Shown one piece after another: positions 29,815 to 37,763 of a DNA stretch of 39,568 nucleotides. A program made the translations under genes and the position numbers. The notes beneath the pieces are model-generated. The model did not search any database. It was not told where the DNA came from and saw only the letters and a program-made list of their open reading frames with translations. Origin of the DNA: an uncultured bacterium (GTDB taxonomy: Bacteria; Patescibacteriota; Minisyncoccia; Phycocordibacterales; UBA2100); NCBI GenBank assembly GCA_903824595.1, contig CAIJXH010000016.1, positions 1-39,568 of the forward strand, read 5' to 3'. The first letter of the stretch is position 1; every line of letters begins with the position of its first letter.

Positions 29815-30766
29815 TGTAGAAATTACCGATACGTCGATGTGGCGTGCGCTCGCGCTGTTGGTAGCGGCGAGTGTGGGAGTGACGTTTTTCGTGGTCACCA
29901 TCGCTCCTCCTGTAAAAAAGATTACGGTTCCCTTATCACAAACAGCCGCAGTGGTCGCGCCGAGCGAGTTTGATACGGTGCGACTTGTGGGTAAGGCTGC
30001 GGTAGTGATTGATATCAAAACAGGCGCGACGTTATTTGTGTTCAATGCTGATACACAGCTCCCGCTCGCGTCGCTCACGAAAGTGCCTATGGTGCTTGCG
30101 GTCTCGGAAACTCTCTCTCCAGACGATCTCATGACCATACCGTATGATACGGCTCCTTCGAGCAGTGGCAGACGGCTCACCAAGGGGGCACGTTGGCGCG
30201 TACAAGATGTAATTGATTTTACGCTCGTGGCTTCATCCAACGAGGGTGCTACCATGTTGGCGGCAGCGGCGGATGCTGGTTTGCGTCAAAAATACCCCCA
30301 AGCTCCCGTGGGCTCGGCAACACTGTGGCGTATGAATGATCTCGCGCGCACTCTCGGACTCGAGCACACCTATTTCCTCAACGTGAACGGACTTGATATC
30401 GACGCAACGCATTCCGGGGCGTATGGGTCGGCGCGCGATGTCGCAAAACTGTTCGCCTATGCCGAATCAGCTGATTCATCGCTTTTCTCCGATACTCGAC
30501 GCGATGATATATCGCTCACATCTCCCGACGGAAAACACGTCACGTCAGCGATCAACACGAATGAAGCCCAGGGCGAAATTCCAGGTCTTGTCATGGGTAA
30601 AACTGGCTACACTGATTTGGCGGGAGGGAATCTCGCGATTGTGTTTGACGTTGGATTATCGCATCCCGTAGTTGCTGTTGTGCTTGGCTCTACGCGCGAT
30701 GATCGATTTGAAGATATGCAGAAGCTCGTGAGCGCGGCGCGTGCTGATATTATCGCAGGACGCTAA
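29789..30766 (+). CDS. serine-type D-Ala-D-Ala carboxypeptidase (S11 family)
   Basis: PLASLTKVPMVLAV (SxxK), ASSNEG (SxN), MGKTGYTDLAGGNL (KTG). Confidence 0.92.
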   Translation: MPTLPPRPDVEITDTSMWRALALLVAASVGVTFFVVTIAPPVKKITVPLSQTAAVVAPSEFDTVRLVGKAAVVIDIKTGATLFVFNADTQLPLASLTKVPMVLAVSETLSPDDLMTIPYDTAPSSSGRRLTKGARWRVQDVIDFTLVASSNEGATMLAAAADAGLRQKYPQAPVGSATLWRMNDLARTLGLEHTYFLNVNGLDIDATHSGAYGSARDVAKLFAYAESADSSLFSDTRRDDISLTSPDGKHVTSAINTNEAQGEIPGLVMGKTGYTDLAGGNLAIVFDVGLSHPVVAVVLGSTRDDRFEDMQKLVSAARADIIAGR

Positions 30767-30787
30767 ACGTAATACTATAATACTCCT

Positions 30788-31864
30788 ATGCTATCGGATT
30801 TAGTTCGTGTGTTGGTGCCGGCGACGACATCGTTTGTGGTTGGTATAGCCATAACGCCTCTTGTTTTGCACTATTTGCATGTATGTAAAGCATGGAAAAA
30901 ATCTCCCGGTAAGATTGCTCTGGATGGGAATGCAGCATCGGAGTTCAACCGCATTCATGTTGTCAACGAGGTGCGTGCGCCGCGCATGGGTGGGTTGGTG
31001 ATTTGGGCGAGTGTCCTCATTACCATTATCGGCATAGCAATTGTCGCGCACTGGGTGCCAGGTATTCGTGATCTGCGCTTTAGTTTCCTAAGCAGAAGCC
31101 AGACTTGGATTCCGCTCGCGACGTTGCTGGTTGGAGCTGTGGTCGGTTTCTTTGACGATGTTCTTGTGATTCGACCTGGTGGTACCGGCATTCGACTTTC
31201 TGTGCGATTACTCATCGTGTGCGTTCTTTCTTTGTGTATCGGGTGGTGGTTTTGGGCAAAACTCGGCGTGACGCTCGTCAATGTTCCGTTTTGGCATCCG
31301 CTGCGTATTGGGTGGGGGATTATTCCTCTTTTTATGCTCGCGTCTCTCGCGCTTTATGCATCGGGTGTCATTGATGGTATTGACGGATTATCGGGCGGGG
31401 TGTTTGGATCGGTGTTTGCTTCATACGCCATCATTGCGTTTGTGCAGAATCAAACAGATCTTGCCGCATTTTGTGCGGCGATAGTGGGCGGTCTTCTTGC
31501 GTTTCTTTGGAATAACATTCCTCCAGCTCGTTTCTACATGAGTGATACGGGGACCATGGCTCTCACGCTGACTGTTGCTGTCGTTGCATTTATGACAGAT
31601 AGTTTAGGTGGGGGAGTTGGTATCGCCGTGTTGCCCATAATCGGCGCACTCTTGGTAGCTACGGTAGCAAGCGATATCGCGCAAGTCGTTTCTAAAAAAT
31701 GGTTTGGGTGTAAATTGCTGCGCATTGCGCCTCTGCATCATCATTTTGAAGCAATAGGTTGGCCAGGAACAAAAGTTGTTATGAGGTATTGGGTGCTTTC
31801 GATTGTGTGTGCGTTTGCGGGAGTGATCATCGCGTTGTCCGCGCTTCCAGGTCTCTCTGTATGA
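30788..31864 (+). CDS. mraY: phospho-N-acetylmuramoyl-pentapeptide transferase
   Basis: Polytopic; APRMGGLVIW, GFFDDV, DGIDGLSGGV, FLWNNIPPARFYMSDTGTMAL, LLRIAPLHHHFEAIGW. Confidence 0.95.
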   Translation: MLSDLVRVLVPATTSFVVGIAITPLVLHYLHVCKAWKKSPGKIALDGNAASEFNRIHVVNEVRAPRMGGLVIWASVLITIIGIAIVAHWVPGIRDLRFSFLSRSQTWIPLATLLVGAVVGFFDDVLVIRPGGTGIRLSVRLLIVCVLSLCIGWWFWAKLGVTLVNVPFWHPLRIGWGIIPLFMLASLALYASGVIDGIDGLSGGVFGSVFASYAIIAFVQNQTDLAAFCAAIVGGLLAFLWNNIPPARFYMSDTGTMALTLTVAVVAFMTDSLGGGVGIAVLPIIGALLVATVASDIAQVVSKKWFGCKLLRIAPLHHHFEAIGWPGTKVVMRYWVLSIVCAFAGVIIALSALPGLSV

Positions 31865-32958
31865 GTGCGCGTTCTCGTGTCGACAAGCCGCTTCTTATTC
31901 TTGTTGCGATGCTTGTGCTTGGGGGGTGTTTGATATTCGCATCAGCGGCGTTTGGATTGCTTGCGCGCGGCGCTACCAACATCACTTCGGTGGTGTTCAA
32001 TCATCTTGCTCTGGGGCTGGGAGGTGGGCTTGTCGCGTTGTATTGCGGTATACATATTGATGCTCGGTTGTGGCGAAGGTATGCGCCGTATGTGTTTTGT
32101 GCTGCGTTGGTGGCGACTGCTGCAGTATTTATCCCGCACCTTGGATTTGAACATGGCGGCGGCAAGCGCTGGATCGCCATTCATGGGTTTACCTTGCAAC
32201 CATCCGAGGGTCTCAAGATAGCATCCGTACTTATGGCGGCGGCGTATTGTGCGGGCATGCGTGAACGTATGCGAGATACTCGGTGGGGTCTTGGTGGTCT
32301 TCTCGCTATTCTTATTGGTCCGGGTATTCTTCTGCTTTTCCAGCCCGATATTGGGACGCTTGGCGTGATCACTATTGCGGTTGGGTCTGTGTTTTTTGCG
32401 GCAGGGATCCCGTGGCGCGATATTGGTATTTTGTGTGTGATTGCACTTTTGGCGATAGGTGGTCTCTCACTATACAAACCATACATCGTAGATCGCATCA
32501 CGATATTTTTACATCCATCGACCGCTCCGCGAGCTGAAGGGTATCAAATCAGACAATCTCTCATTGCGATCGGCAGTGGAGGAATGTTTGGTCGCGGATT
32601 TGGTCAGGGAGTCCAAAAATTCACCTATCTTCCAGAACCAATGGGTGATTCTATTTTTGCTGTTGCTGCTGAAGAGCTTGGGTTCATGGGCGGTGTCATT
32701 ATTATCTTGGCTTTCTTGTTCTTTGCGCTTCGAGGTTTTTCTGTTGGAGCTGGGACGGCGGATGTGTTTTCAGGATTGGTCGCCGTAGGTATTTCTAGTT
32801 ACTTGGTATGTGAAGCGTTTGTGAACATCGGCGCCATGCTCGGCGTAGTTCCTCTCACGGGTATTCCGCTTACGTTTGTGAGTCAAGGTGGCACCGCTAT
32901 GCTCGCATCACTCGCTAGTACAGGTATTCTTCTCGGTGTATCACGGGGGAGAAGATAA
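31861..32958 (+). CDS. ftsW: FtsW/RodA/SpoVE family lipid II polymerase
   Basis: ATGA overlap with mraY; GGKRWIAIHGFTLQPSEGLKIA, LLLFQPDIGTLGVI, GSGGMFGRGFGQGVQKFTYLPEPMGDSIFAVAAEELGF, PLTGIPLTFVSQGGTAM. Confidence 0.94.
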   Translation: MSARSRVDKPLLILVAMLVLGGCLIFASAAFGLLARGATNITSVVFNHLALGLGGGLVALYCGIHIDARLWRRYAPYVFCAALVATAAVFIPHLGFEHGGGKRWIAIHGFTLQPSEGLKIASVLMAAAYCAGMRERMRDTRWGLGGLLAILIGPGILLLFQPDIGTLGVITIAVGSVFFAAGIPWRDIGILCVIALLAIGGLSLYKPYIVDRITIFLHPSTAPRAEGYQIRQSLIAIGSGGMFGRGFGQGVQKFTYLPEPMGDSIFAVAAEELGFMGGVIIILAFLFFALRGFSVGAGTADVFSGLVAVGISSYLVCEAFVNIGAMLGVVPLTGIPLTFVSQGGTAMLASLASTGILLGVSRGRR

Positions 32959-32986
32959 TGACCTTCTATTTCTTATTGGATCAGTA

Positions 32987-32992
32987 TATAGT
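32987..32992 (+). promoter_or_regulatory. possible -10 (TATAGT) of a promoter for the cas12a leader
   Basis: TATAGT after ftsW; the -35 region is weak (TTCTAT, 17-nt spacing). Confidence 0.3.
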
Positions 32993-33019
32993 ATCAGAGT
33001 CGCCCATACATACTGCGTT

Positions 33020-33104
33020 CCCCTCGAATACACCGAGGGGCGACGGTTCCGGTATAGCATAGCCGATTGGCACGCAATGTATCGGGCGACCACCGTCGTC
33101 CCTC
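33020..33104 (+). other. structured leader upstream of cas12a with two mutually exclusive stems
   Basis: Stem A cccctcg(33020-33026)/cgagggg(33034-33040); stem B gaggggcgacggt(33035-33047)/accgtcgtccctc(33092-33104), 12 WC pairs + 1 G.U; both use 33035-33040. Confidence 0.55.
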
Positions 33105-33159
33105 TGTGGCTTGGAGACGAAGGCGATTTATATAAGTCCACGTTAATATTTTTGAGACT

Positions 33160-36100
33160 ATGTCTACAACGACCCAGAAGTCGCCTGTGTCAGCGGAGGT
33201 GAGTGATAAAAATAGCGAGAACAGGTGTGTGTTTGATGCGTTTACGAGGAAATATGCACTGTCGAAGACGTTGCGGTTTGAATTGGTGCCGCAAGGAAAG
33301 ACCGCAGAAAATCTTGAGAATGTATTTGAAGAGGATAAAAAGATTGAGGCAAACTATCAGAAAGCAAAAGTGCGTTTTGATGAATTGCATAGAGTGTTTG
33401 TGCGCGAAGCACTTGCGCCGAATCGTGTGTGCACATTGGATTTGTCTGATTTTACCCGCGCGTATGAAGCAATACTCGGCGTTCCCAAGAAGCTTCAATC
33501 GGCGGAACAGAAAGACGCATATGCCAAAGCGCGGAAAAAGTTGATGGTAGAAATCGTGAAATTGTTTGATGCGACTGGTGATGAGTGGAAGAAAAAGTAT
33601 GAACAAATAGAATCGACCGGACGCAACGGGAAGCAGAAAAAGATAAAATTCTCCTCCTCAGGCTACGAAATACTGACCGATGAGGCCGTATTGAATATTC
33701 TAATTGACAGATTTCCGGAGGATGCAGACGTATTTTCGACCTTCTTCGGCTTCTTCACATATTTCACCAGATTCAATGCGACTCGCGAAAATTTCTACAA
33801 GAGTGATGGCACGAGCACGGCTGTAGCTACGCGTGCCGTTGAAAATCTTGAGAAGTTCTTGCGCAACAAGCACATTGTCGAGTCTGAATACGGGAAGAAA
33901 CGAGATCAGATAGGGCTTACGGACAATGAAATCGCCGGATTGACCAACGTTGAAAAATACAAAACACTTTTCCTACAAAACGGTATTGATGCGTACAATG
34001 CGATTTTGGGAGGAAGTACAGAGCTTGAGCACAGCGTCAATAAGAAGATAAACGAGTATCGCCAGAAGACAGGAGAAAAGATCAGTTTCTTGGCAAAATT
34101 GCACAATCAGATTTTGAGCGAAAAAGAAGCGCGAGAAATGCTTGTTGTCGAAAGCGACGCACAACTTCTTGAGAAACTAAAGGATTTTTCGGAGAAAAAT
34201 GTTGCATATTGCGCAGATATGTCGACGTTGATTCGCGATGCGCTCGCGAATCCGATCGAGGGAGGATATGACTGGTCGAAGATATATTTTTCGAGCGGGG
34301 CAATCAACACAATTTCAAGCAAATATTTCACGAATTGGAGCGTGCTCAAGGGTGCGTTGCTTGATGCGATTGGGACAGAAAAAAGTGACGGTAAAGAATT
34401 GCCTGATTTTGTGTCGCTTGCACAGGTGCGGGATGCACTCGACGCGAATGAGGCGAACAGGGCAAAAAAGGCGAGCGCGCTGTTCCGACCCGACAAACTC
34501 ACACATGTTGCTTTTGTGGAGAGTGCAAGTCATTTTGCAAATCTTGTTGCCATCCTATTGAGCGAGCTCAATGCGCGTATTACAGAAAGTGCGGCCGGAT
34601 TGGTGGAGCTTAAGAATGACACATTCTGGACATCTGGTACTCTGTCGCAAAAACGGAAGGACGCGAAGGATGCAGGCACGATTCAAATCAATCGCATAAC
34701 GACATATCTCAACTCCTGTCGCGACGCGCACAGAATGATCAAGTATTTCGCGACAGAAGACCGTCGCGAGTGGGTTGAACCGGAAGACGGATACGATCCG
34801 AAGTTCTACGACTCGTATCGAGAGAAATACGAAAAGGATATTTTCTTTCCGCTTTACAACGCGGCTCGCAATTTCCTTACGCAGAAACCGTCCGATGAGA
34901 ACAAGGTAAAACTCAATTTCGAGTGTGGACAACTGCTCTCGGGTTGGGACCAAAATATGGAGTCAAAAAAATTAGCCGCTATCCTTCGCAGGGACGATGC
35001 ATACTATTTGGTAATAATGCGCAAGAAATTCAATTTTGCGCTTGACGAGAAGAAACATCCGGAAGCGTATAAACCGGGCACTAACACGTATTCGAAAATG
35101 GTGTACAAGGTGATTGCAAATCCGATGCGAGATATACCACATACCGCATGGGGTAATAAAAACAAAGTAAAGTTTGGCTGGACACCTGAGATTCAGGCAA
35201 TCAAAGATGAATACGCCGCATTTCAGGAATCCAAAAAAGAAGATTGGAAGATGCAGTTCGACAAGGACAAGACTGCGAAGCTGATTGCGTACTATCAGAA
35301 TTGTCTCGTAAAGGGCGGGTATCAAAAGACCTTCGATCTGGTGTGGAAAAAGCCCGAAGAATATGCCGGCATCGGAGAATTCAATGATCATATCGCGCAG
35401 CAGAATTACAAAGTGAAGTTTGTACTAGTGGACGCGGACTACATCGATGAGCGAGTCGAAAAAGGCGAAATGTATCTGTTCAAGATAAAGAGCAAAGATT
35501 TTGCCGCCGGAGCAAAGGGTGCAAAAAATATACACTCGCACTATTTCCTACAACTTTTTGACGACGCAAATCTGGCACAGACACCGACTGTGATTCAGCT
35601 CGCTGGGAATGCGGAAATATTCTATCGCGAAGCATCAATAGAGCCGGAAGAAGAAGACCGCAAATTTCCGCGAAAAATCACCAGGTTCAAACGCTTTACG
35701 GAGAATAAAGTCTTTTTCCATGTGCCGATCAAAATTAATGCGGGAACAGACCCGATTCGCAGTCAGTACCAGTTCAACAAGATGCTCAATACCCAGATCA
35801 TTGCAAAGCGAGCGAAAGATCTCTGTGTCATTGGCATCGACCGTGGAGAGAAACATCTTGCGTACTATTCGGTCGTCAATCAGGAAGGCAAGATTATAGA
35901 GGAGGGAAGCTTGAATGTCATTAACGGGATTGACTATCACAAGCTGTTGGATGATAAGGAAAAGGAGCGCACTGCCAATCGACAGTCATGGCTTCCTGTG
36001 CGTCAGATTAAGGATCTCAAGCGTGGGTACATATCGCACGCGGTGAAGAAAATCTGCGATCTCGCTATCAAGCACAACGCCATTATTGTGCTGGAAGACT

Positions 36101-37032
36101 TGAATATGCGATTCAAGCAAGTGCGCAGTGGTATCGAAAAAAGTGTGTATCAGCAGCTCGAAAAGCAACTCGTCGATAAGCTCGGCCACATGGTGTTCAA
36201 AGACAGAGAGTGTCTTGTGGCGGGTGGCGTCTTGAACGGATACCAGCTGGCCGCACCTTTCGAATCGTTCAAAGATATGGGTCACCAAACGGGAATTGTC
36301 TTTTACACAGAGGCTGCGTACACATCCACGACCGATCCGGTTACCGGATTCCGGAAGAATGTGTACATCAGTAGTGCGGCATCTGTGAAAGAGCTGGAGA
36401 ACGCCATCATAACATTCAATGCGATAGGGTGGGATAAGGAGAAACAGAGTTATTTCTTCGTCTACAATCCGGCAAAATTCACCGCCAAGAAGAAGGTTGC
36501 GAACAAACAGGCATCAAAAACGTGGACGGTATATGCGGATGTGCCACGCATACGGCGTGAGCGAGACGAACACGGCGTGTGGGGTGCTCGAAACGTGAAT
36601 CCGAATGACATGCTCACGCACGTCTTTGAGTCGTGGAAATTCGCGGATATTCGAGCGTCGGACATGAAGAAGGAAATCGAAAGCAAATTAGAGAGTGGTG
36701 CGTTGCGAACCCACGAGACGATCGATGGGCGAGAGAGAAGTTTTGTGCAGGCATTGATATATGCGTTCAATATCATTCTCGACATCCGCAATTCATCGGA
36801 CGAGACTGACTTCATCGCGTCGCCTGTTGAGCCATTCTTCACGACGACAAACGCGCCGAAACCAAATCCGTGTGGCATTAATCTCGCCAATGGGGATTCG
36901 CTCGGAGCATACAACATTGCACGCAAGGGAATTATGACCATAAAGCGCGTTGCAGAAAATCCTGAGAAGCCTGATCTGTATATCAGCAAAGAGCAGTGGG
37001 ATGAGTGGGCGACTGGACATGGATCAATCTGA
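33160..37032 (+). CDS. cas12a: Cas12a (Cpf1), type V-A effector, 1290 aa
   Basis: N-terminal YALSKTLRFELVPQGKT; SGWDxN PI/WED region; RuvC-I VIGIDRGEKHLAYYSVV (D894), RuvC-II IIVLEDLNMRFKQVRSGIEKSVYQQLEKQLVDKL (E979), RuvC-III GDSLGAYNIARKG (D1246). Confidence 0.98.
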   Translation: MSTTTQKSPVSAEVSDKNSENRCVFDAFTRKYALSKTLRFELVPQGKTAENLENVFEEDKKIEANYQKAKVRFDELHRVFVREALAPNRVCTLDLSDFTRAYEAILGVPKKLQSAEQKDAYAKARKKLMVEIVKLFDATGDEWKKKYEQIESTGRNGKQKKIKFSSSGYEILTDEAVLNILIDRFPEDADVFSTFFGFFTYFTRFNATRENFYKSDGTSTAVATRAVENLEKFLRNKHIVESEYGKKRDQIGLTDNEIAGLTNVEKYKTLFLQNGIDAYNAILGGSTELEHSVNKKINEYRQKTGEKISFLAKLHNQILSEKEAREMLVVESDAQLLEKLKDFSEKNVAYCADMSTLIRDALANPIEGGYDWSKIYFSSGAINTISSKYFTNWSVLKGALLDAIGTEKSDGKELPDFVSLAQVRDALDANEANRAKKASALFRPDKLTHVAFVESASHFANLVAILLSELNARITESAAGLVELKNDTFWTSGTLSQKRKDAKDAGTIQINRITTYLNSCRDAHRMIKYFATEDRREWVEPEDGYDPKFYDSYREKYEKDIFFPLYNAARNFLTQKPSDENKVKLNFECGQLLSGWDQNMESKKLAAILRRDDAYYLVIMRKKFNFALDEKKHPEAYKPGTNTYSKMVYKVIANPMRDIPHTAWGNKNKVKFGWTPEIQAIKDEYAAFQESKKEDWKMQFDKDKTAKLIAYYQNCLVKGGYQKTFDLVWKKPEEYAGIGEFNDHIAQQNYKVKFVLVDADYIDERVEKGEMYLFKIKSKDFAAGAKGAKNIHSHYFLQLFDDANLAQTPTVIQLAGNAEIFYREASIEPEEEDRKFPRKITRFKRFTENKVFFHVPIKINAGTDPIRSQYQFNKMLNTQIIAKRAKDLCVIGIDRGEKHLAYYSVVNQEGKIIEEGSLNVINGIDYHKLLDDKEKERTANRQSWLPVRQIKDLKRGYISHAVKKICDLAIKHNAIIVLEDLNMRFKQVRSGIEKSVYQQLEKQLVDKLGHMVFKDRECLVAGGVLNGYQLAAPFESFKDMGHQTGIVFYTEAAYTSTTDPVTGFRKNVYISSAASVKELENAIITFNAIGWDKEKQSYFFVYNPAKFTAKKKVANKQASKTWTVYADVPRIRRERDEHGVWGARNVNPNDMLTHVFESWKFADIRASDMKKEIESKLESGALRTHETIDGRERSFVQALIYAFNIILDIRNSSDETDFIASPVEPFFTTTNAPKPNPCGINLANGDSLGAYNIARKGIMTIKRVAENPEKPDLYISKEQWDEWATGHGSI

Positions 37033-37075
37033 TCCAGGAAAAGAAGTACGTTGCATCGAGCTGCCAGAAAATTCA

Positions 37076-37098
37076 GTTATTTCCATCTTGGAAATAAC
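37076..37098 (+). other. stem-loop downstream of cas12a
   Basis: gttatttcc-atctt-ggaaataac, 9-bp perfect stem; no T-tract. Confidence 0.6.
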
Positions 37099-37153
37099 CG
37101 GAACAGGAGAATATACAAAAAAGCTTGGCGAGAAAAAGTGAAATGCCACAAGC

Positions 37154-37182
37154 TTGACACAAAGTAAATAAGGTGGTATAAA
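37154..37182 (+). promoter_or_regulatory. strong sigma70-type promoter for cas4-cas1-cas2
   Basis: TTGACA (37154-37159) - N17 - TATAAA (37177-37182). Confidence 0.75.
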
Positions 37183-37210
37183 AGTGGCGTCCGAGCTCGG
37201 ACGCCACTTT
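37181..37210. promoter_or_regulatory. perfect 30-bp palindrome spanning the predicted start of the cas4 transcript
   Basis: aaagtggcgtccgagctcggacgccacttt is identical to its reverse complement; candidate operator or terminator. Confidence 0.8.
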
Positions 37211-37220
37211 GTGTGTAGTT

Positions 37221-37760
37221 ATGGAACCGTACATAAAAATCTCGAATATCAACGATTTTTTGTATTGCCCGGTATCCATTTACCTGCACAATTTGTATGA
37301 AGGATTTAGCACAAAAACATATCACGATACCCCGCAAATCGTCGGGAGAGCCAATCACGAGTGCCTCGACAACGACACCTATTCTAGTGCGCGCAAATTT
37401 ATCGGGGGAATGGAAGTCTACTCCGAACGGCTTGGTGTGGCGGGTCGGATTGATCTATACGATTCCGAAAAAAAGCATCTCGTCGAGCGAAAAACGCGTA
37501 TCAAAGAAATTCGAGACGGGTACCGATATCAACTCTTCGCTCAATACTACTGCATGATCGAAATGGGATACCCGATTGAAGGATTGTTTCTCCACTCTCT
37601 CGAAAACAACAAGCGCTATGAAATACCGATTCCAAGCATTGCAGAAAAAGAGAAATTCGAAAAACTACTCAACGATATGAGGAATTTTGATATTGCGAAA
37701 GTACATGGTCATGAGTGCTCACGATGCAAAGAGAGTATTTATGGTCCTCTAGCTTGGTAA
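37221..37760 (+). CDS. cas4: Cas4 (RecB-like exonuclease)
   Basis: ISNINDFLYCPVSIYLHNLY, GRANHE, VAGRIDLYDSEKKHLVERKTR (D..ExK), YQLFAQYYC, C-terminal CSRCKESIY. Confidence 0.95.
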   Translation: MEPYIKISNINDFLYCPVSIYLHNLYEGFSTKTYHDTPQIVGRANHECLDNDTYSSARKFIGGMEVYSERLGVAGRIDLYDSEKKHLVERKTRIKEIRDGYRYQLFAQYYCMIEMGYPIEGLFLHSLENNKRYEIPIPSIAEKEKFEKLLNDMRNFDIAKVHGHECSRCKESIYGPLAW

Positions 37761-37763
37761 AAG

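Noticed and set aside
32959-33159. tracrRNA or degenerate repeat upstream of cas12a
   Set aside because: No stretch complementary or similar to the repeat was found; Cas12a does not need a tracrRNA. The region is reported only as a structured leader.
32888-33202. 104-aa ORF spanning the ftsW-cas12a gap
   Set aside because: Overlaps the 3' end of ftsW and the start of cas12a in another frame, no start signal, protein looks random.
33160-37032. Effector being Cas12a2 or another type V subtype rather than Cas12a
   Set aside because: RuvC motifs, the region between RuvC-II and RuvC-III (Nuc), the SGWD PI region and the AATTTCTACTGTTGTAGAT handle all fit Cas12a; length and cas4-cas1-cas2 order also fit V-A.
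37721-37760. Frameshift in Cas4 that would restore a terminal cysteine
   Set aside because: The stop is followed within 4 nt by the cas1 ATG at 37764 in a compact operon, so truncation by indel is not needed; kept only as a low-interest note.
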